In this document: positions 52,246 to 60,815 of the stretch, piece by piece
How the letters are laid out: every line of letters begins with the position of its first letter
How positions within the stretch are numbered: position 1 is the stretch's first letter
Assembly: GCA_958428235.1 (NCBI GenBank)
Contig: CAUAFG010000001.1
Location: 186,001-250,000, forward strand
Source of the DNA: Faeciplasma sp900553675
Lineage (GTDB): Bacteria; Bacillota; Clostridia; Oscillospirales; Ruminococcaceae
DNA length: 64,000 nt
Direction of reading: 5' to 3'
The notes under the pieces: generated by a model
Told to the model about the DNA's origin: nothing
The model's input: the letters and a program-made list of their open reading frames with translations, nothing else
Database searches by the model: none
Program-made: the position numbers and the translations under genes

Positions 52246-55200
52246 TTATTTTATACCCATAGCTTTTTTCTTTTTAAAGAAATATGTGCCGGAAACGGTT
52301 GCAAGGCAAAGGAATATGCCCAATAATGCGCCTGTTGAGGTGCCGCCGGCAGTAACCCACTTATAGCCAAGCTGGTGGAATTGCGCGTTTATTGTTTTAA
52401 CATCGGAAGCGTTGTTCAAGCCGGCTTTTTTCGCAAGCATTTCAACATCAACTTTATATTCAATATCCCACTGAGAAGGCGATTTGGTTACATAAGCCTC
52501 TCCGTAAAACTGACCGGTTGCTATCAGCTCATCAAGAGTAATATTTTCCTTGGGACCGGTATAGCTTGTATCGACAATATAGTATTTATGAGCGCTGCCA
52601 ATATCCGCCATATTTTGCGCATAGTCGGCTTCTGTTGCAAAATGCAGCTTGCCATCAGGACCGGCACACATTAATGTTGTGGTTAAATCTACATGATTGG
52701 TATCATTAACGCTCATGTAAAACTGCCACATTCCGCCAAGTGCCTGATTCTGATGAGCCTGCGTGGTGGTGACGGTATGACCGTAAACATAACCGTCTCC
52801 GTTGTTGTAAAGAGCGCCGCTTGCATCTTCAACGTATTCATGGGTGCCGCCGCCCGCATATTGAATGACCGTGTGAGGATAATACTTCCAGTCTAAGTAT
52901 TCACCATCAAAAACAATGCCGTTAAACTGCTTATCAGGGTCAACACTTGAGCCAAGCATATCGGTTACGCCTTTAACATACGGGTCAACTAAATAGTGAC
53001 CAAAGCTGATAGATTCCATGTATTCCGGAAGCAAACCGGAGGGAACGGCAATTTCATAATGGTAGTTGCTGCTGCCCCAGCCAAGCTCGGCGCAATCACA
53101 TTCCATTTCAGCCCCGTCTATTCCATCAACAACGGATATGTCATTATTCACATAATATCGCGGCTTAAGCAGCAGCTCTTTTCCAAGGTCGGTGACAATA
53201 ACAAAATTACCGGTGCTGTTATTTCCGCTCCAGTTGATTGCCTCGGGGTTGGCTCCAACCTCAATGTAAAGGTAAATCCATTCGCCAGCCCATACAATTG
53301 CTACATTTTGTACATTGCCCGTCGGGTCGTTGGCAGGATACTTGGGAACGGCGTCCCAATCGGCAAACCCGCCGTCGATAACTATGCCGGTATATGCGGT
53401 GTTCGGGTCTTTGCCAAAGGTTACAGGCTGGCTGCCGTTATACGCAATATCAAACCATTCCGAATCTATTGCAACAGCATATTCGGTGTATCTTCTGCCA
53501 TTGTCTTCCGCGGTATTTACAACTTCCATCAATGAAAGGTCTAAAAAGCTGCCGCTTGCCTTATCCGTTGCGGTGATGTTTGCATAATCGTAAGCACCGT
53601 CTACAATATAAATATGGCAACGACCGTCCTCGCCCTTTTCAACCTTCCAGCTGTCAGATCCTACTTTACTGCTGATTTTATCTATAATATCCTGATCGGG
53701 GTTTTCGCCAAAGGTTTTGGTCTCACCGTTACAGGTTATATCAAACCACTGTGGAAGCTCGGAAAGAGTATACTCCGAATACCACAAGCCATCCTTTTCT
53801 GCTGAAGCAACCTGATAAGGAACCGGATTTGAAATTTCATCCGAGGTTTTATCGGTAACGGTTACGGCGGGAGTTTCGCCGGAAGCGTCTACTATGTACA
53901 GGTGATACAGCCCGTCGCTTCCAAGCTCTATCGCCCAGCTTTCACTGCCAACCTTGCTTTTAACTGCCGCAACAGTCGGGTCTTCCGGCTCATCGGGGAC
54001 TACCGATCCGCTTCCCTTAATTTGCTGACTGGTAATCCTGGGCATTCCATTTTGAGGATCAATCTGAAAATCATCAGGAAATACACCGTCCGGAATGACA
54101 AATTTGACATATAAACTATTATTCTCACCATTAACCATGTTGGCTACAGGAACATTAATGCCATTATAATTGAAATTAACATAATAAGGAGTTGCCGCCA
54201 CGCCAATGTGATCCTTATAATTACCATCACCATCGCACAAGTTGAACTGAGCTTGGCAATTATTTATGTTGCCCTTGATATACAGACAATAGCTGCCATT
54301 TTCATAGGTCATTCCCCAGCTGCCATTGTCGCTGTCTGGATCGGCAACTATACTATTAACCTGTTCAATAAATGCAATATCATCAAAAGTTCCCAACACC
54401 GGCTCCTCCAGCGTGGTCACCTCGTTCCGGATGTCCGGAATGGCGGGCATACCAAAACTGTCGGTTATATCAAGCGAGCTTACCGCCTGACCGCAGGTTA
54501 TTGTAAACATAACGTCCTTAAAGAAGCTCTGCGGTATGTAAATTTCAGAATAGCGGGTATTGTTTTCAACATAGCTCTGCACATATGCTCCGGGAATGGG
54601 ATTCCACACGGAGTTAAGAATTACAGGCTCGGTGCTTGCTTCGTAGCGCAAAAGCTCCTCCCCATACTCTTCATACAGAATGGAGAATGAGGTGGATTCA
54701 TACATATTGGTTACGGCATGGATGTAGTATCCGCCGTTTTCATAAACAATGTTCCACCGAAAAACTCCGTCAGAACCCATATACATCGGAAGCGTGTCCC
54801 ATTGAACAGCGAATATCGGTCTTACTGCGTCATCACTTGTAAGCGGCAGATCAGCTTCTTCGCCGGTAAGCGCGGGGTCGGCAACGGCAGGTTCGGTCAC
54901 CGATGAATCGATTTCCGAAGAATCAACTTCCGAAGAATTGGTCGCCGAAGGATCGGAAACCAATGGGTCCGACGCGGCAGGGTCTGAGGGAAGCCCGCTG
55001 TTATTATCCGCGGTATTGTCCATGGGAATGGCTGTCTCCTCCGGAATAGGCTCGGTAATAGCCGGCTCTGTAACAGCAGGCTCTGTGAATATAGGCTCTG
55101 CAACAGGCTCTGTAACGGCAGGCTCGGTCGTCTGCATGGAAGCAGCGGGCTCGGTCTGCTCAGAGGCAGACTCAGTAATTTCCGCCGCGACGACTGTCGG

Positions 55201-55269
55201 CATATTTGCGGCAAGCACGGCAAGACTTATCAATACCGCTACAATGCTTTTAAGCGTTTTGTTTAGCAT
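52246..55269 (-). CDS. Surface protein with Firmicu-CTERM-like tail, cognate XrtG substrate
   Basis: A 1007-residue exported protein. Signal peptide (about 1-29, cleavage near VVAA), a Thr/Glu/Pro then Ser/Asp-rich linker (30-150), four divergent repeats of about 90-110 residues (about 155-640, each with an S-W-x-[IVM] start, [YH]-x-[IL]-Y-I and F-x-I-x-x strand), a CBM9/DOMON-like domain starting GIVIDGGFADWD (about 648-790), a second beta region (FNGIVFDGEYLDW) and the tail GGTSTGALLGI, a hydrophobic helix and KKKK. The tail fits the Firmicu-CTERM sorting signal (TIGR04145). No LPXTG. Start after GGAGG. Confidence 0.88.
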   Translation of the reverse strand: MLNKTLKSIVAVLISLAVLAANMPTVVAAEITESASEQTEPAASMQTTEPAVTEPVAEPIFTEPAVTEPAITEPIPEETAIPMDNTADNNSGLPSDPAASDPLVSDPSATNSSEVDSSEIDSSVTEPAVADPALTGEEADLPLTSDDAVRPIFAVQWDTLPMYMGSDGVFRWNIVYENGGYYIHAVTNMYESTSFSILYEEYGEELLRYEASTEPVILNSVWNPIPGAYVQSYVENNTRYSEIYIPQSFFKDVMFTITCGQAVSSLDITDSFGMPAIPDIRNEVTTLEEPVLGTFDDIAFIEQVNSIVADPDSDNGSWGMTYENGSYCLYIKGNINNCQAQFNLCDGDGNYKDHIGVAATPYYVNFNYNGINVPVANMVNGENNSLYVKFVIPDGVFPDDFQIDPQNGMPRITSQQIKGSGSVVPDEPEDPTVAAVKSKVGSESWAIELGSDGLYHLYIVDASGETPAVTVTDKTSDEISNPVPYQVASAEKDGLWYSEYTLSELPQWFDITCNGETKTFGENPDQDIIDKISSKVGSDSWKVEKGEDGRCHIYIVDGAYDYANITATDKASGSFLDLSLMEVVNTAEDNGRRYTEYAVAIDSEWFDIAYNGSQPVTFGKDPNTAYTGIVIDGGFADWDAVPKYPANDPTGNVQNVAIVWAGEWIYLYIEVGANPEAINWSGNNSTGNFVIVTDLGKELLLKPRYYVNNDISVVDGIDGAEMECDCAELGWGSSNYHYEIAVPSGLLPEYMESISFGHYLVDPYVKGVTDMLGSSVDPDKQFNGIVFDGEYLDWKYYPHTVIQYAGGGTHEYVEDASGALYNNGDGYVYGHTVTTTQAHQNQALGGMWQFYMSVNDTNHVDLTTTLMCAGPDGKLHFATEADYAQNMADIGSAHKYYIVDTSYTGPKENITLDELIATGQFYGEAYVTKSPSQWDIEYKVDVEMLAKKAGLNNASDVKTINAQFHQLGYKWVTAGGTSTGALLGIFLCLATVSGTYFFKKKKAMGIK

Positions 55270-55332
55270 GATATTTCCTCCGATAGTTTGTGTGAATCGT
55301 GATAATATTGTTTATATTTAATGTAATATATT

Positions 55333-56136
55333 TCAGCGAACTCGCTTTGCAATCTTAACAGCCGCTTTTGCCGCTATTATTATCCCCGCGATTACCGCAG
55401 CGATTGCAAGCAGCTTTTTGCGGCAGGCTTTAAACAGGTTAAGGTAAATTTTTATTGAATCCTTAACAGGATTAAAAGTGGTTGCACTGTTATTGTCTAT
55501 ATAAACGGTCTGAATGGTTATTTCCTTAAACGGCACAGAGATTTGCTTTGCAACCGTAAGCATATTTACCTCAAACTCAAATCTCTCACCCGGAACGTTC
55601 ATAAGATATTTCATAAATTCAGACGAAATCGCTCTCAGACCGGTCTGGGTGTCGGTAACATCCACGCCGTTCATTACCCGCATGAAATTTCTTGTGATTT
55701 TGTTGCCGAGCTTGCTTTTCTGCGGGACCCTGGGATCGTCAAAATCGCGGCAGCCAAGAACCAGCGGAAGCGGCTCCTCACTTGAAACAAGCGCTTCGGC
55801 GCAGGCGATAATATCCTCAGGCAGGTGCTGATAGTCAGAGTCTGCCGTAACAGTGCCTAACGCTTCGGGGTAGGCGTTGAGAATATAATTGAAGCCGTTT
55901 TTAAGAGCGCGACCCTTTCCAAGGTTCACATTGTGGGTAATAATATTGCAGCCCATTGCTTCTGCAACCGGAAAAATCTCCTTGCGGGCTTTTTCGCTGC
56001 TTCCGTCGTCAACAACGACTATAGGGCGATTCCAGACCGGCGCAAGATCTTCGATAAGCTTGATAAGCATACCGTTCGGGTTGAGAGCGGGGATAAGAAG
56101 AACAACGTCTTTTTTGGAAATATTAAGCTTTATCAT
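55333..56136 (-). CDS. DPM1/GtrB-like GT2 glycosyltransferase
   Basis: A 267-residue family 2 glycosyltransferase of the polyprenyl-phosphate type. It has VVLLIPALNPNG at the N-terminus, VVVDDGSS, LGKGRALKNGF, the DSDYQHLPEDI metal block (about 98-108) and DVTDTQTGLRAIS, which is characteristic of DPM1/GtrB enzymes that load a sugar onto a lipid phosphate. A single C-terminal hydrophobic helix precedes a basic tail (KIAKRVR). First gene of the XrtG operon, so it may supply the activated lipid-linked sugar. The start at 56136 is chosen because conserved sequence begins there. Confidence 0.87.
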   Translation of the reverse strand: MIKLNISKKDVVLLIPALNPNGMLIKLIEDLAPVWNRPIVVVDDGSSEKARKEIFPVAEAMGCNIITHNVNLGKGRALKNGFNYILNAYPEALGTVTADSDYQHLPEDIIACAEALVSSEEPLPLVLGCRDFDDPRVPQKSKLGNKITRNFMRVMNGVDVTDTQTGLRAISSEFMKYLMNVPGERFEFEVNMLTVAKQISVPFKEITIQTVYIDNNSATTFNPVKDSIKIYLNLFKACRKKLLAIAAVIAGIIIAAKAAVKIAKRVR

Positions 56137-56194
56137 ATAATTCTGACTACCCTTTATATATTTTTTCTGCAAAATCAGACAAAATTCCATGATT

Positions 56195-56223
56195 ATTTTA
56201 TCACTTGCGCTGCGCAAAGTCAA
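56195..56223 (-). promoter_or_regulatory. Promoter of the XrtG operon with spacer palindrome
   Basis: Reverse strand TTGACT (-35, 56223-56218), 17-base spacer, TAAAAT (-10, 56200-56195). The spacer contains the palindrome TTGCGCTGCGCAA (56205-56217). It leaves an untranslated leader of about 50 bases before the first gene. No regulator gene lies in the operon to claim the site. Confidence 0.65.
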
Positions 56224-56360
56224 TACGCTTTTCGCATTTTACAATATCATGCTGGAAAAATAAGGCACGTTGAACGCTGATGCCCTGTGTTTTGTCTTTT
56301 TCAATAAACGGCGGCGGTATTGTTTTTCTAAGTTTATGCATTTGTTCTTGCCAACTCCTA

Positions 56361-56389
56361 TTGATTTTTTCGGGGAGGAAGTATATAAT
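56361..56389 (+). promoter_or_regulatory. typA promoter
   Basis: TTGATT (56361-56366), 17-base spacer, TATAAT (56384-56389), 47 bases before the TTG start. Confidence 0.75.
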
Positions 56390-56436
56390 TAATAAGATAA
56401 TAACAATCTTTTTTTAAAAGAAAAGGGGAGGTTAAT

Positions 56437-58254
56437 TTGGTAAGAAATGATTTAAGAAACGTTGCGATAATCGCCCACGTCGACCACGGAAAGACTACTT
56501 TGGTAGACGGTATGCTCCGCCAGAGCGGCACCTTCAGAGCCAATCAGACCGTCAACGAAAGAGTTATGGACTCCAACGATATCGAGCGCGAAAGAGGCAT
56601 AACCATTCTGGCAAAGAACACCTCGGTTATGTATAATAACATCAAAATAAATATCATAGACACCCCGGGTCACGCTGATTTCGGCGGCGAGGTTGAAAGA
56701 ATCTTAAAGATGGTCGACGGCGTTATCCTGCTTGTCGACGCTGCCGAGGGTCCCATGCCGCAGACAAGATTTGTTTTGCAGCACGCCTTAGAGCTTGGGC
56801 ACAGGGTAATAATTGTTATCAACAAGATAGACCGCCCCGACGCAAGAATCGACGAGGTTATAGACGAGTGCTACGAGCTTTTGATGGATTTAAACGCTTC
56901 AGACGAGCAGCTTGATTCGCCGATACTCTTCTGCTCAGGCAGAGACGGCACCGCTTCGGAGGATCAGAACGTTGCCGGAACCGATTTAAAGCCCTTGTTT
57001 GACAAGATAATCGACTACATCCCGGCTCCGGAGGGCGAGCCTGATGAGCCTTTGCAGCTGCTGGTATCCTCAATCGACTATAACGAATACGTTGGAAGAA
57101 TCGCCATCGGCAAGATCGAGCGCGGCTCTATCAAGGTAAATCAGGAGGTTATGATAGGCGACTATCACGGCACCAAAAAGGAATACCGCGGCAAGATTGT
57201 CACCCTTTATCAGATAGCGGGTCTTGAAAGAGTGCCGGCGGATAAGGCGACCGTGGGCGATATCGTCTGCATAAGCGGCATTGAGAATATCACCATCGGA
57301 GACACCATCTGTGACATCACCAAATACGAGCCGCTGCCGTTCGTTAAAATAAGCGAGCCTACGGTTGAAATGACCTTTATGGTAAACGATTCGCCGTTTG
57401 CCGGCAGAGAGGGCAAGTTTGTAACCTCACGCCACATAAGAGAAAGACTTTTCAAGGAGCTTTTAAAGGACGTTTCTTTAAGAGTCACCGAAACCGACTC
57501 GACCGATGCTTTCAAGGTTGCAGGCAGGGGCGAAATGCACCTTTCCATCCTAATTGAAAATATGCGCAGAGAGGGCTACGAGCTGGGCGTTTCCACTCCG
57601 AGGGTTTTGTACAAGGAGATAGACGGCAAGCTTTGCGAGCCTATTGAAGAGCTTGTTGTGGACGTTCCCGAAGCAAGCGTCGGCTCTGTCATGGAAAAGA
57701 TGGGTACCCGCAAGGGCGAAATGGTCTCAATGACCCCGCTTGGCTCACGCATGAGGGTGGTATTCCACGTTCCCGCAAGAGGACTGTTCGGATACAGAAA
57801 CGAGTTCCTTACCGACACTAAGGGCGAGGGCATAATGAGTTCGGTGTTCTATGAGTATCAGCAGTACAAGGGAGACATCCCCCGCCGCTCAAACGGCTCG
57901 ATGGTAGCATTCGAGTCGGGCGAGGCTGTCACCTACGGTCTTTACAACGCTCAGGAAAGAGGAGCACTGTTTATCGGAGCAGGCGTTCAGGTTTACGAGG
58001 GCATGATAGTCGGCGTGTCGCCAAAGCCCGGAGATTTGGTTGTTAATGTGTGCAAGAAAAAGCACCTTACAAACACACGTGCCAGCGGCTCGGACGACGC
58101 TTTAAGGCTTATTCCGCCCAGAATATTAAGCCTTGAGGACAGCCTGGAGTTCATCGCGGATGACGAGCTTGTTGAGGTTACTCCCAAGAGCATAAGACTT
58201 CGCAAAAAGACGCTTTCAAATGTCCAGAGAGCTAAGGACAGGGCGAAGATGTAA
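56437..58254 (+). CDS. typA: Translational GTPase TypA/BipA
   Basis: Ribosome-binding GTPase involved in 50S assembly and stress or cold adaptation. The 605-residue protein has the G1 motif AHVDHGKTTL, the switch region RERGITI, DTPGHADFGGEVER, NKIDRPDAR and the TypA-specific GRGEMHLSILIENMRREGYE and GYRNEFLTDTKGEG blocks. The start is a TTG at 56437 after GGGGAGG. Monocistronic with its own promoter and terminator. Confidence 0.98.
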   Translation: MVRNDLRNVAIIAHVDHGKTTLVDGMLRQSGTFRANQTVNERVMDSNDIERERGITILAKNTSVMYNNIKINIIDTPGHADFGGEVERILKMVDGVILLVDAAEGPMPQTRFVLQHALELGHRVIIVINKIDRPDARIDEVIDECYELLMDLNASDEQLDSPILFCSGRDGTASEDQNVAGTDLKPLFDKIIDYIPAPEGEPDEPLQLLVSSIDYNEYVGRIAIGKIERGSIKVNQEVMIGDYHGTKKEYRGKIVTLYQIAGLERVPADKATVGDIVCISGIENITIGDTICDITKYEPLPFVKISEPTVEMTFMVNDSPFAGREGKFVTSRHIRERLFKELLKDVSLRVTETDSTDAFKVAGRGEMHLSILIENMRREGYELGVSTPRVLYKEIDGKLCEPIEELVVDVPEASVGSVMEKMGTRKGEMVSMTPLGSRMRVVFHVPARGLFGYRNEFLTDTKGEGIMSSVFYEYQQYKGDIPRRSNGSMVAFESGEAVTYGLYNAQERGALFIGAGVQVYEGMIVGVSPKPGDLVVNVCKKKHLTNTRASGSDDALRLIPPRILSLEDSLEFIADDELVEVTPKSIRLRKKTLSNVQRAKDRAKM

Positions 58255-58264
58255 TGATGAATAA

Positions 58265-58309
58265 AACCGCTCCTTGCAGATTTTCAGGCTTCTGCAAGGG
58301 CGGTTTTTT
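58265..58309 (+). terminator. Terminator after typA
   Basis: AACCGCTCCTTGCAG (58265-58279) pairs with its near-complement at 58292-58305, followed by six T. Confidence 0.9.
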
Positions 58310-58390
58310 GCGCTTCGGTGACCGCAGATATAAAAGGCGGCTGACGCCGCAAGTGAAAAGAGAAAAGCGAAGAGAGAAGAGATTCGGTAT
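58309..58390. repeat. Short repeat, copy A (related to 62045)
   Basis: Twenty-two bases beginning TGCGCTTCGGTGACC match 62045-62066 with one change, and both are followed by A/G-rich sequence containing AAGTGAAAAG. A small GGCGGC/GCCGCC-type hairpin lies inside this copy. It directly abuts the typA terminator. The rest of the gap to 58474 holds a GCGTTTC...GAAACGC hairpin but no gene. Confidence 0.5.
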
Positions 58391-58473
58391 CAAGCGTTTC
58401 CCCCTTACGGTGAAACGCGTGCGATGGTTTTTTGGGTTTGCTTTGCAAACCGTTGGTTGCTTCGCAAGTGCAT

Positions 58474-58516
58474 ACAAAAAAACAGCCGGCAGCATTTAGC
58501 TGTCAGCTGTTTTTCG
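58474..58516 (-). terminator. Terminator of the small lipoprotein gene
   Basis: AACAGCCGGCAG (58481-58492) pairs with CTGTCAGCTGTT (58500-58511, one mismatch); the reverse strand continues into seven T. Confidence 0.75.
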
Positions 58517-58524
58517 TTGCTTAA

Positions 58525-58911
58525 TTATTCAGCAGCAGGAGCTCCGCCCTCTACATAGTTTGCACCGTAGTATGCAATACCGTCGCCGATATTCTGCATA
58601 ACGTCCATAGTAGAGTCGTAAACGAACTCGGTTACAGTGCCGTTAGAAGCGGTGTAGGTAACGATGCTGGAAGTTTTGTCGCCACCGTTATCAGACAGAG
58701 TGTAGGTACCTTCAGAGTTCATTTCAGCATTGATGGTGTTGGACACCTTCATGGTGCCGCTCTCAGCCTTTTCATCATAAGCGCCAAGCTCGATGATGGA
58801 GGTCTCGGTATTGTCCTTATAGGTTCCGACGGGGCAAACAAGCTTGCCGCAGGCAGTGAACATGCAAAGAACCATAACGAGTGCCAGTGCTACAGAAATT
58901 AATCTTTTCAT
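58525..58911 (-). CDS. Small lipoprotein of unknown function
   Basis: A 128-residue lipoprotein: signal peptide with lipobox FTAC (Cys21), then a short beta-rich domain (CPVGTYKDNTETSIIELG to VTEFVYDSTMDVMQ) and an Ala/Pro-rich end. The repeated GTY/GTM...EGTYTLSDNG pattern looks like a lipocalin-like or META-type half-barrel, but I cannot assign a family. It has a perfect promoter and its own terminator and so is probably well expressed. Confidence 0.78.
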   Translation of the reverse strand: MKRLISVALALVMVLCMFTACGKLVCPVGTYKDNTETSIIELGAYDEKAESGTMKVSNTINAEMNSEGTYTLSDNGGDKTSSIVTYTASNGTVTEFVYDSTMDVMQNIGDGIAYYGANYVEGGAPAAE

Positions 58912-58965
58912 TTCAATTAATCCCCCGATAAATTTAATTTAGTCGATTATGTCAATCGCAACTTT

Positions 58966-58994
58966 ATTATAATCCTTATAAATGTAGTTGTCAA
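58966..58994 (-). promoter_or_regulatory. Perfect consensus promoter of the small lipoprotein
   Basis: Reverse strand TTGACA (58994-58989), 17-base spacer, TATAAT (58971-58966). The rest of the gap to 59211 is AT-rich with no gene; a forward TTGACA-17-TATGTA at 59136-59164 points toward the antisense strand of the CBS gene. Confidence 0.85.
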
Positions 58995-59211
58995 CAAATT
59001 CTATCGCATTTTCATATAACATTGTGATAAATGTACATTTTCATTTTCTATTTTGGTGAAAATTCCATAAAAAATAATATGACTATTTTTATTATGAGTT
59101 TCAAAAAATTGCATCCTGCTTTTTGACGTGCTTTTTTGACAGCTATTGCGCCCGCCGATATGTATAATAGTTCCCATAAGCCGGCAGTTGGTATTTAGGC
59201 TGAACAGCCGC

Positions 59212-59664
59212 CTACTCCTCCGCTTTTATCGGCAGGGGCGCCTTTGCACCGGTGAGCGACTCTATAAAATGCCGGATGATGTTCTTACGTGTGACTATCC
59301 CGATAAAGCAGTCCTTGTCGTCTATCACCGGCACGAAGTTCTGGTTGAGGGCAAGCTCGAAAAGCTCATCCATGGTTGCGGTGATTCGCGCCGCGGGGGT
59401 CACCTTTTTCGGAAGGATATCCCGCAGCTTTAAATCCTCGGCGTCGTAAATCGAAACGCCGTCGGTGTCCTCAATGCTTTCATCCAGCATATACCATAGA
59501 AAGTCCCCCTCGGTTACGGTGTTGACATACTTGCCCTGCCTTGAAATAACCGGAATTGCGGTGTAGCCGTGGTGTTTCATTTTTTCCAACGCCTGACGGA
59601 TAGTGAAATCATCGTAAACATAGGCGACATCCTTTTTAAGAGTAAGGAAAAAGGCTATATTCAT
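59212..59664 (-). CDS. CBS-domain pair protein
   Basis: A 150-residue cytoplasmic protein made of two CBS motifs (about 8-65, VYDDFTIRQALEKMKHHGYTAIPVI split over two strands; and about 80-140, ITATMDELFELALNQNFVPVID with GIVTRKNIIRHF). CBS pairs bind adenosine nucleotides such as AMP, ATP or c-di-AMP. No catalytic domain is attached, so it may act as a free regulatory subunit. GGAGA lies seven bases before the ATG. Confidence 0.9.
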   Translation of the reverse strand: MNIAFFLTLKKDVAYVYDDFTIRQALEKMKHHGYTAIPVISRQGKYVNTVTEGDFLWYMLDESIEDTDGVSIYDAEDLKLRDILPKKVTPAARITATMDELFELALNQNFVPVIDDKDCFIGIVTRKNIIRHFIESLTGAKAPLPIKAEE

Positions 59665-59687
59665 ACTGTCATCTCCAATTGCAGTGA

Positions 59688-60695
59688 TTAGTTATCCCAT
59701 GGGAAGGACGGCTCAACGCCGTCTATCCATACATACTTTTCAAAATATTCCTCCAAGCAAAGCCCGCTGTCCATAATATCCCGGGCGTATTTCACCCCGA
59801 CGTATCTGTAGTGCCAAGGCTCGTAGATGTAGCCGGTGATGTCCTCCTTGCCCTTGAGGTAGCGAAGGATAAAGCCGTGCTCCGGCGCGTGGACTTGCAG
59901 CCATGCAAACTCCTCGGTGTCCTCAAAGCCGGTGTAGGTGTCCCAGTCGTCCTCGGTGATGATGTCCGCAGCTAAGCCTGCGTTATGCTCGGAGCCGCCA
60001 GGAGGGGCAATGTTTATGGAGGTGTCGTAGTAAGCCTCATCGTAGGTCATGCCGTAGTCCTCCATGCGGGATTTTACGTTTCTTTCAAACAGCTTTTTCT
60101 GATAGTTCACCGTGCGGTAAGCAGACAGCACTTTGAGGTTTATGCCGTCCTCTTTGGCGGCGGCTATCATCTCGCACATATGCTTGGCTGCTGTTTTTTC
60201 CATCTCATAGCTGCCCTGAACGTAGTCGGTTTCAATTTCGTAGTCCTCGGGCAGAAGATAGGTTTTGTTTACGACATAGAAAAAGTCGTCCTCGTCCTGA
60301 TAGATATAGTCTTCGTCTATGGGTTCTTCACCGCTTTCCTCCGGCTGAGAGGAGCTGTCGGTCGTTGACTGAACCGTGGGTTCGGTTGTTGTCTGCTCTT
60401 CGGTCTGACCGACGATTTTAACCTGAGTGACAGCCTCGGTCTGTGCTTCGGACTGCGTTGTAGTGACAGCCTCGCTCTGATCTGCCGAGGTAACCTCGGG
60501 CTCTGTTGTTGCGGGAGTGGTGCAGTCGTGTTCTACACAGGTGGACTGGGTGGTGGTGACTGTTGTAACCTCAGTTGCTGCGTTACTCTGCGTGACGGGA
60601 TTGCTGATATCAGCCGGATTATTATTATGTTCCGCGCAGCCTGCACAGCTTAAAACCACTACAGCGGCGGCGCAGATAAGTAAAATTCTTTTCAT
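59688..60695 (-). CDS. VanY-type D-alanyl-D-alanine carboxypeptidase, lipoprotein
   Basis: A 335-residue cell-wall carboxypeptidase. Lipobox CAGC (Cys20), a long Thr/Glu/Gln-rich linker (about 25-125), then the M15B/VanY domain (about 140-325): LSAYRTVNYQKKLFE, GGSEHNAGLAADII (His and Asp zinc ligands) and EPWHYRYVG (catalytic Glu and final His ligand). It removes the terminal D-Ala from peptidoglycan stem peptides outside the membrane. Divergent from spoIIP; 23 bases upstream of the CBS gene and possibly co-transcribed with it. Confidence 0.93.
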   Translation of the reverse strand: MKRILLICAAAVVVLSCAGCAEHNNNPADISNPVTQSNAATEVTTVTTTQSTCVEHDCTTPATTEPEVTSADQSEAVTTTQSEAQTEAVTQVKIVGQTEEQTTTEPTVQSTTDSSSQPEESGEEPIDEDYIYQDEDDFFYVVNKTYLLPEDYEIETDYVQGSYEMEKTAAKHMCEMIAAAKEDGINLKVLSAYRTVNYQKKLFERNVKSRMEDYGMTYDEAYYDTSINIAPPGGSEHNAGLAADIITEDDWDTYTGFEDTEEFAWLQVHAPEHGFILRYLKGKEDITGYIYEPWHYRYVGVKYARDIMDSGLCLEEYFEKYVWIDGVEPSFPWDN

Positions 60696-60730
60696 GTCTG
60701 ACCTCTTTTATTTATATTTTTGTCATGATT

Positions 60731-60759
60731 ATTTTAGCACAATCGCGCTGAATTGTCTA
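60731..60759 (-). promoter_or_regulatory. vanY-like gene promoter
   Basis: Reverse strand TAGACA (60759-60754), 17-base spacer, extended -10 TGCTAAAAT (core at 60736-60731). Confidence 0.55.
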
Positions 60760-60815
60760 CACCTCATAGATTACAAACTGCTTACATTTTTATTACAAGT
60801 GAAAGGATGAGTTTT

